Positions 58,775-64,000 of a stretch of DNA of 64,000 nt are shown here, piece after piece. The translations under genes were made by a program, and so were the position numbers. Position 1 is the first letter of the stretch, and each line of letters starts with the position of its first letter. The notes under the pieces are model-generated. The model made no database searches. It saw only the letters and a list, made by a program, of their open reading frames with translations, and was not told the DNA's origin. Where the stretch lies: the NCBI RefSeq assembly GCF_022163125.1, contig NZ_CP091881.1, positions 3,162,001-3,226,000 of the forward strand, given 5' to 3'. The DNA is from Paenibacillus sp. HWE-109. Its GTDB lineage: Bacteria; Bacillota; Bacilli; Paenibacillales; NBRC-103111.

Positions 58775-59710
58775 TTATAATTTCATCTTGGCTGCTTCCG
58801 CATCCAGTTTGATTTGAGTGATCAACTCGTCGATCGATGAGAATTTACGCTCGGGACGAAGGAATGCAATAAGTTCGACATTCATATGCTCGCCATAAAT
58901 TTGCTCGGAAAATTCGAATAAATGGGCTTCAAACGATGGTTTTAACTCTCCGGTTGTGAATGTTGGCTTAACGCCGATATTCATCACACCGTTATAAGTT
59001 TGCCCGTTAACCGAAGCTTTAATCGCATAAACGCCGTTCGTGGGGACGACATAAGATTCATCCAATTGCAGGTTAGCTGTTGGAAACCCGATCGTTCTTC
59101 CCCGCTTCTCTCCATCCACAACGATACCGCTTATACTATAGGGACGCCCAAGTAGTCTCGTAACTGTGTCAATATCCCCTTGGTGCAATGATTCACGAAT
59201 GAGTGTGCTGCTAACTTTTTCGCCATCCATATGAAAGGGTCTCACCACTTCTACTGAAAATTTCCCGTGACTCAACTCACAAAGTGAATCAGGGGTTCCT
59301 TTGCCTTGATAACCAAAAGTAAAATCAAACCCGCATATGACACTGTTCACCCCGAGCAAGTGCAAGACTTGATCCACAAACTGCTCCGGTGTTAACCTCA
59401 TTAAAGAAGCATCAAACGTGACAATGTACGTATGACTCACACCTAAGGACGCAAACATTTCCATTTTCTTTCTCATCGGTGTAAGCAGTTCAAAGTATTT
59501 ATCTTTGCCCATAACCGCTCTCGGATGAGGAGAAAAGGTCATAATGGCCGTTGGCAGCCCAAGCTTCTTCCCTGTTCGCAAAGCTCGTCCAATGACTTCC
59601 TGGTGTCCCAAATGAACGCCATCAAAATCACCGATTGCCACAACTTGCTCGCCAACAAAAAGGGGCGAACCATCCAAATCAATGGGATATGAGATTGGAA
59701 TCACTTGCAT
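58775..59710 (-). CDS. ribF: Bifunctional riboflavin kinase/FMN adenylyltransferase
   Basis: 311 residues. Makes FMN then FAD. N-terminal nucleotidyltransferase (1-185): VVAIGDFDGVHLGHQEVIGRAL (His-x-Gly-His type motif), DFTFGYQGKGTPDSL; C-terminal flavokinase (about 185-305): GRPYSISGIVVDGEKRGRTIGFPTANLQL. ATG at 59710. Order truB-ribF-rpsO-pnp as in B. subtilis (ribC). Confidence 0.95.
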   Translation of the reverse strand: MQVIPISYPIDLDGSPLFVGEQVVAIGDFDGVHLGHQEVIGRALRTGKKLGLPTAIMTFSPHPRAVMGKDKYFELLTPMRKKMEMFASLGVSHTYIVTFDASLMRLTPEQFVDQVLHLLGVNSVICGFDFTFGYQGKGTPDSLCELSHGKFSVEVVRPFHMDGEKVSSTLIRESLHQGDIDTVTRLLGRPYSISGIVVDGEKRGRTIGFPTANLQLDESYVVPTNGVYAIKASVNGQTYNGVMNIGVKPTFTTGELKPSFEAHLFEFSEQIYGEHMNVELIAFLRPERKFSSIDELITQIKLDAEAAKMKL

Positions 59711-59757
59711 ATGTTTTCATTCACCTACCCATTTCAACCTGTCCCTAGACATTTGTA

Positions 59758-60678
59758 TTAAAGAAAAACTTTGACTGGGACCAGGGCTTGGCTAGCACTT
59801 TTCCATTCAAATAGACCCAGAAAACGTTGATCCGGCGAATACGCGCGGACGATGCTTTGAGAATGCTCGATATCCCCGCGAATCACTGGGGTAACGGTCC
59901 TCACAATCTTCTTCCCTTGCAGGGCATTCGCAGCTTCTTGAGCTGTTAGTACAACAGATGGAATATGCGCAATCGCTTCATCCATTGGAATCATCTGCGC
60001 TTGCAGGTCATTTTGCGCTTTCAGTTGAGCAATTTGCTCAAAGGTCAAACATTTCTCTTGACGAATGCTGCCCGTTGAAGTTCGAATCAAACTCTGCATA
60101 ACTGCCGGATAACCCAACGCTTTACCGATATCTACGCATAAGGTTCTTATGTAAGTTCCTTTGGAGCACAGGGCGCGGAAATGGATTTCCGGGTGCTTCT
60201 GCTGTAAATCAATGCGCAGGATGTCCAAACGATAGATCGTCACTTTGCGTGATTTCCGTTCCACTTCTTTGCCTTCTCGGGCTAATTCGTAGAGACGTTT
60301 CCCATCTATCTTAACAGCGGAGTACATCGGAGGAACTTGCTCGATTTCGCCGACGAAAGATTCAAGAATCGAACGAACATTCGCTTCTTCTAGACGAACC
60401 TCGGAAACTTCCTCCGTGATCGTACCCGTCATATCTTCCGTATCTGTTGACAGACCGATTCGAAGTACAGCCTCATATTCCTTGGGAAGATCTTGAATAT
60501 ATTCTACCATCCGCGTTGCTCTGCCAATGCATAAAGGCAGAACTCCAGTAACTTGTGGATCTAATGTTCCCGTATGGCCAATCCGCTTAATCCCTAATAT
60601 TCCTCTAACTTTGGCAACAACATCGTGAGATGTGAAGCCAGCAGGTTTCCATACAGGTAGAACGCCTTCTAACGTCAT
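59758..60678 (-). CDS. truB: tRNA pseudouridine(55) synthase
   Basis: 306 residues. Makes pseudouridine 55 in the T loop. VWKPAGFTSHDVV, GHTGTLDPQVTGVLPLC with the catalytic Asp, then YEAVLRIGLSTDTED and SKGTYIRTLCVDIGKALG; a PUA-like C-terminal domain. Its ATG overlaps the nrnA stop by four bases, so the genes are coupled. Confidence 0.96.
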   Translation of the reverse strand: MTLEGVLPVWKPAGFTSHDVVAKVRGILGIKRIGHTGTLDPQVTGVLPLCIGRATRMVEYIQDLPKEYEAVLRIGLSTDTEDMTGTITEEVSEVRLEEANVRSILESFVGEIEQVPPMYSAVKIDGKRLYELAREGKEVERKSRKVTIYRLDILRIDLQQKHPEIHFRALCSKGTYIRTLCVDIGKALGYPAVMQSLIRTSTGSIRQEKCLTFEQIAQLKAQNDLQAQMIPMDEAIAHIPSVVLTAQEAANALQGKKIVRTVTPVIRGDIEHSQSIVRAYSPDQRFLGLFEWKSASQALVPVKVFL

Positions 60679-61676
60679 ATCAGCTTACTCCCTACTTCCT
60701 GGACCATTTTGGCAACGGCTTCATCCAATGTCCCATGGATTGTGCAGCCTGATGCGCGAACATGACCGCCTCCACCAAGTGATTGCGCAATGGCCGCAAC
60801 GTCAACAAGTCCTGAAGAGCGAAGGCTGACCTTAATGACGCCGACCGACTTCTCTTTAAACAACATCCCAACTTCGACACCTTCTACATTGCGCGGATAG
60901 TTAACTAACCCATCCAAATCATCACTAGAGGCTCCTGTTTGCTCCAAATCCGACAAAGAGACAGCAAGCCAGGCAAGTTTGCGATCATTGGCAAATGAAA
61001 GCGTTGATAACGCCTTTTGCAGAAGTACGATTTGGGAATAGGTGACTCTTTCCAACACTTGCTCAGCAATCTCGGCACCTCGCACACCAAGAGCTAACAG
61101 CGTTGCCCCCATCTGCATAACTTCAGGAGACGTATTGGAATAACGAAAACCGCCTGTGTCCGTTAGCAAACCCGTATAGATGCAATCACCAAAGGTCAAA
61201 TCAGGCTGCAATCCCATATATATCGCTAAATCATACAAAATTTGAACGGTCGCCGCTGCATCATGCTTGATCAAATGACATGATCCAAAGTTATCGTTCG
61301 TCGGATGATGGTCAATATTGAGCAACTGCGCTTGGTCGTCAAAAAGAGTGCTGATCCTACCTATTCTGGAGAAATCAGCACAATCTACACTTATTATGGT
61401 TTGAAACATTTTATTGGGTTTTGCTTGGCTGTAATCAAGAACCTGATCACTGCCCCATAGATAGGAAAATTTGGAGGGCATAGCGCCCTCATTGATCATG
61501 GAGAAGGATTTGCCTCGTTGAGTCAAAATCCAGCCCATGGCATACGTAGAACTGGCGGCATCTCCATCTGGTTGGATGTGAGATACCACCAGGAATTCAT
61601 CATGCTGCTCGATAAACGCAGCGGCTGCTGCCAGCTGCTGGCTGTATTCGGGTGCATGGTTCATTCCGCTGCTCAT
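60675..61676 (-). CDS. nrnA: DHH family oligoribonuclease/phosphatase NrnA
   Basis: 333 residues. DHH-DHHA1 phosphoesterase that degrades nanoRNAs and pAp. Motifs: VVSHIQPDGDAASS, IISVDCADFSRIG, LNIDHHPTNDNFG (the DHH), GLLTDTGGFRYSN and C-terminal GGGGHVRASG. ATG overlaps the rbfA stop by four bases. In B. subtilis nrnA (ytqI) is elsewhere; in Paenibacillaceae and many others it stands between rbfA and truB. Confidence 0.93.
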   Translation of the reverse strand: MSSGMNHAPEYSQQLAAAAAFIEQHDEFLVVSHIQPDGDAASSTYAMGWILTQRGKSFSMINEGAMPSKFSYLWGSDQVLDYSQAKPNKMFQTIISVDCADFSRIGRISTLFDDQAQLLNIDHHPTNDNFGSCHLIKHDAAATVQILYDLAIYMGLQPDLTFGDCIYTGLLTDTGGFRYSNTSPEVMQMGATLLALGVRGAEIAEQVLERVTYSQIVLLQKALSTLSFANDRKLAWLAVSLSDLEQTGASSDDLDGLVNYPRNVEGVEVGMLFKEKSVGVIKVSLRSSGLVDVAAIAQSLGGGGHVRASGCTIHGTLDEAVAKMVQEVGSKLI

Positions 61677-62032
61677 ACGTTTGGATTCCCTTCATGGTTC
61701 AGCTTGTGCAATAAGTTGTCGATATGACTTCCGTAGTCGATCGAAGCATCGAACTTGAATTGCAATTCCGGGATCTTGCGCAAACGAATTCGTTTGCCTA
61801 GTTCGGAACGAATATATCCCGTACCCACGGAAAGTGCCTTCAATGTCGCTTCTTTCTGTTCTTCTGTTCCCATCACACTTAGAAACACTTTTGCTAATGA
61901 TAAATCATTCGTTACATCTACCGCGGTCACTGTAATGAAACCAATACGCGGATCTTTCAATTCGGACTGTACGATTTGGCTTAATTCTTTTTTAATTTGC
62001 TCGCCAACTCGACCTACACGAACTCTAGCCAT
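61673..62032 (-). CDS. rbfA: Ribosome-binding factor A
   Basis: 119 residues, KH-fold 30S maturation and cold-shock factor: RVGRVGEQIKKELSQIVQSEL, RIGFITVTAVDVTNDLSLA and the end PELQFKFDASIDYGSHIDNLL. Six bases separate its ATG from the infB stop, and GAGGTGATG precedes it. The DUF503 gene ylxP that lies between infB and rbfA in B. subtilis is absent. Confidence 0.97.
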   Translation of the reverse strand: MARVRVGRVGEQIKKELSQIVQSELKDPRIGFITVTAVDVTNDLSLAKVFLSVMGTEEQKEATLKALSVGTGYIRSELGKRIRLRKIPELQFKFDASIDYGSHIDNLLHKLNHEGNPNV

Positions 62033-62038
62033 TTGTCA

Positions 62039-64000
62039 TCACCTCTCAACGGACTCCATGATGAAGGCTTCAATAATGTCGCCCTCTTTAATATCATGAT
62101 AACGCTCCAGAGATATACCACATTCGTACCCTTGTGCCACTTCTTTTTGATCATCCTTAAATCGTTTCAAGGAGTCAATTTTACCTTCGTGAACAACAAT
62201 GCCGCTGCGGATCAAGCGCGTTTGCGCGTTACGAGCAATTTTGCCTGATGTAATCATACAACCAGCAATTGTACCTGAACCCGTAATTTTGAATACGTTA
62301 CGAACTTCAGCTTGACCAAGTACAACTTCTTTAAAGATTGGATCCAGCATACCTTTCATGGCTTGCTCGATTTCTTCAATTACGTTGTAGATGATGTTAT
62401 GCAGACGAATATCAACTTTTTCTTGATCAGCTGTTGCTTTCGCAGCAACTTCAGGACGAACGTTGAATCCGATAATAATCGCATTGGACGCAGAAGCCAG
62501 AATAATATCTGATTCCGTTATCGCCCCAACACCGTTGTGAAGGATTTTCACGCGGACGCCTTCGACTTCAATTTTCTCAAGGGAGCTCTTCAGTGCTTCA
62601 ACCGAACCTTGAACGTCACCTTTGATAATCACATTCAGATCTTTGATTTCGCCATCTTTAATGTGTTTGAAGAGGTCATCCAACGTTACACGGGAGTTAG
62701 CCGTCATCTCCGATTGACGAAGTGCAACTGCACGACGTTCAGCGATGTCTCTTGCTTTGCGTTCATCTTCATAAGCAAGGAATGGATCTCCTGCTTGCGG
62801 AACTTCCGTAAGACCTGTAATTTCAACAGGTGTTGACGGGCCTGCTTCTTTCAAACGCTTGCCTTTATCGTTCACCATCGCTCTTACGCGGCCAAAGCAC
62901 ACGCCTGCAACGAAGCTGTCTCCAACTTTGAGAGTTCCGTGTTGAATAAGAATACGGGCAACAGGGCCTCTACCTTTATCCAACTCAGCCTCAATGACTG
63001 TTGCTCTTGCCCGTTTGTTCGGGTTAGCTTTGTACTCCTGAACTTCTGCAACCAGCAAGATCATCTCTAAGAGATTCTCAAGACCGATCCGTTGTTTTGC
63101 GGAAATTTCGCAGAAGATCGTATCGCCGCCCCACTCCTCCGGAACCAATTCATAAGCGGTAAGAGCTTGCTTGATTTGATCGGGATTTGCGCCTTCTTTA
63201 TCAATCTTGTTCACAGCAACGATAATAGGAACACCAGCTGCTTTGGCATGGTTGATCGCTTCAACCGTTTGTGGCATAACGCCGTCATCTGCCGCAACAA
63301 CGATGATCGTAATATCCGTTACCTGCGCACCGCGGGCACGCATTGTTGTAAACGCTTCGTGACCAGGTGTATCGAGGAACGTAATTTTCTTATGGTTAAC
63401 TTCAACTTGGTATGCACCGATATGCTGCGTAATACCGCCGGCTTCGCCTTCGGTTACGCTAGTTTTACGAATGGCATCAAGCAATGTCGTTTTACCGTGA
63501 TCGACGTGTCCCATAATCGTAACGACAGGAGGACGTTCAAGCAAATCTGCTTCATCATCGATTTCTTCAAAAGTCTCGAAGTTGTCTTCTTCAACTTTAA
63601 TTTTAATTTCAACTTCAACACCGAACTCCGACGCGATCAATTGAATAGCTTCCAAATCCAACTCTTGATTGATCGTTGCCATTGTTCCCAAGAATAACAG
63701 CTTCTTGATCACTTCAGAAGCATCTTTGTGAAGCAATTTCGCCGTTTCACCAACGGTCATGCTGCCACGAACGATGATCTTCTTAGGTGTGTTGTCGATT
63801 TTTTCTTTCTTAACTGTATCTTGCTGATATCGGCCTCTGTTGTTGCCGCGTTGGTTCCCTCTGTTTTGTCCACCAGGTCCCCGATTTCCGCCTGAACGAT
63901 TATCATCAAACCGTTTAGGTGTTGGTTTGGACTTCTTCGTTGTAATAACGCCAGCTTTCGCTGCTGCATCATCCAACTCGGCTGCCGTTGCGCCAACATG
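62039..64000 (-). CDS. infB: Translation initiation factor IF-2, C-terminal ~650 residues
   Basis: Partial: the frame is open to the window edge at 64000, so the N-terminus is missing. A disordered basic N-terminal region (GGNRGPGGQNRGNQRG) precedes an IF-2 N-like domain, the G domain (GHVDHGKTT, DTPGHEAF, NKIDKEG) near residues 160-330, then two OB-type domains and domain IV, ending IIEAFIMESVER. It places initiator tRNA on the ribosome. Followed six bases later by rbfA. Confidence 0.97.
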   Translation of the reverse strand, partial: HVGATAAELDDAAAKAGVITTKKSKPTPKRFDDNRSGGNRGPGGQNRGNQRGNNRGRYQQDTVKKEKIDNTPKKIIVRGSMTVGETAKLLHKDASEVIKKLLFLGTMATINQELDLEAIQLIASEFGVEVEIKIKVEEDNFETFEEIDDEADLLERPPVVTIMGHVDHGKTTLLDAIRKTSVTEGEAGGITQHIGAYQVEVNHKKITFLDTPGHEAFTTMRARGAQVTDITIIVVAADDGVMPQTVEAINHAKAAGVPIIVAVNKIDKEGANPDQIKQALTAYELVPEEWGGDTIFCEISAKQRIGLENLLEMILLVAEVQEYKANPNKRARATVIEAELDKGRGPVARILIQHGTLKVGDSFVAGVCFGRVRAMVNDKGKRLKEAGPSTPVEITGLTEVPQAGDPFLAYEDERKARDIAERRAVALRQSEMTANSRVTLDDLFKHIKDGEIKDLNVIIKGDVQGSVEALKSSLEKIEVEGVRVKILHNGVGAITESDIILASASNAIIIGFNVRPEVAAKATADQEKVDIRLHNIIYNVIEEIEQAMKGMLDPIFKEVVLGQAEVRNVFKITGSGTIAGCMITSGKIARNAQTRLIRSGIVVHEGKIDSLKRFKDDQKEVAQGYECGISLERYHDIKEGDIIEAFIMESVER

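Noticed and set aside
1..64000. tRNA or rRNA genes
   Set aside because: No recognisable tRNA cloverleaf or rRNA sequence was seen on either strand by eye.

Overview
The window looks like chromosomal DNA of an endospore-forming low-to-mid GC Firmicute, most likely Paenibacillaceae (Paenibacillus or a close relative). The evidence is the sporulation gene set (both dipicolinate synthase subunits, SpoVS, a SleB-like cortex hydrolase, SpoIIIE/FtsK, TepA, YlxY), the strong GGAGG-type ribosome binding sites, frequent TTG/GTG starts, and a gene order from infB back to ricA that follows the Bacillus subtilis infB-to-ymcA segment closely. No rRNA, tRNA, CRISPR array or insertion sequence was recognised.

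Layout. 1-1940: a partial MFS transporter diverging from an AraC-type regulator, then a small three-helix membrane protein with a sigma-K-like promoter. 2040-5730: an accessory stretch with a DUF3892 protein, four tandem copies of a ~300-bp unit (2801-3983) carrying the amplified tail of a decayed ORF, a Gln-rich coiled-coil protein and two AT-rich genes of unknown function. 5910-12200: a XerS-type tyrosine recombinase, an aldo/keto reductase, a phosphotransferase with an unknown partner, YkuK, and an SH3-NlpC/P60 cell-wall hydrolase whose leader carries a class-I cyclic di-GMP riboswitch and terminator. 12245-15600: a two-gene 2-oxoacid oxidoreductase (alpha-beta fusion plus gamma-delta). 15700-19110: a small Cys-rich protein, a membrane sensor kinase, an unknown protein, a low-Mr phosphatase and an orphan PhnC-like ATPase.

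19154-64000 is almost entirely minus-strand and conserved: ricA, miaB, pduL, korB, korA, M19 dipeptidase, spoVS, ymdB, rny, recX, recA (LexA box), cinA, pgsA, rimO, yajQ, rodZ-like, DUF3388, a lipoprotein, DUF3243, an SDR, the ymfH/ymfF M16 pair, a sleB-like gene (sigma-G-type promoter), ftsK/spoIIIE, ylzJ, tepA, rnj, dapA, dapG, asd, spoVFB, spoVFA (sigma-K-type promoter), dut, mlpA, ylxY, pnp, rpsO, ribF, truB, nrnA, rbfA and the C-terminal part of infB.

How it fits together. asd, dapG and dapA supply dihydrodipicolinate, which SpoVFA/B turn into dipicolinate for the spore core. rnj, rny and pnp are the RNA-decay enzymes; infB, rbfA, truB, rpsO, miaB and rimO serve translation. korAB next to pduL suggests an acyl-CoA to acyl-phosphate route. 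No clear new multi-gene system was found. The most unusual signals are the ABAB-patterned tandem repeat, the riboswitch-controlled hydrolase, the second oxidoreductase module, a pair of palindromes between recX and rny, and several orphan genes.
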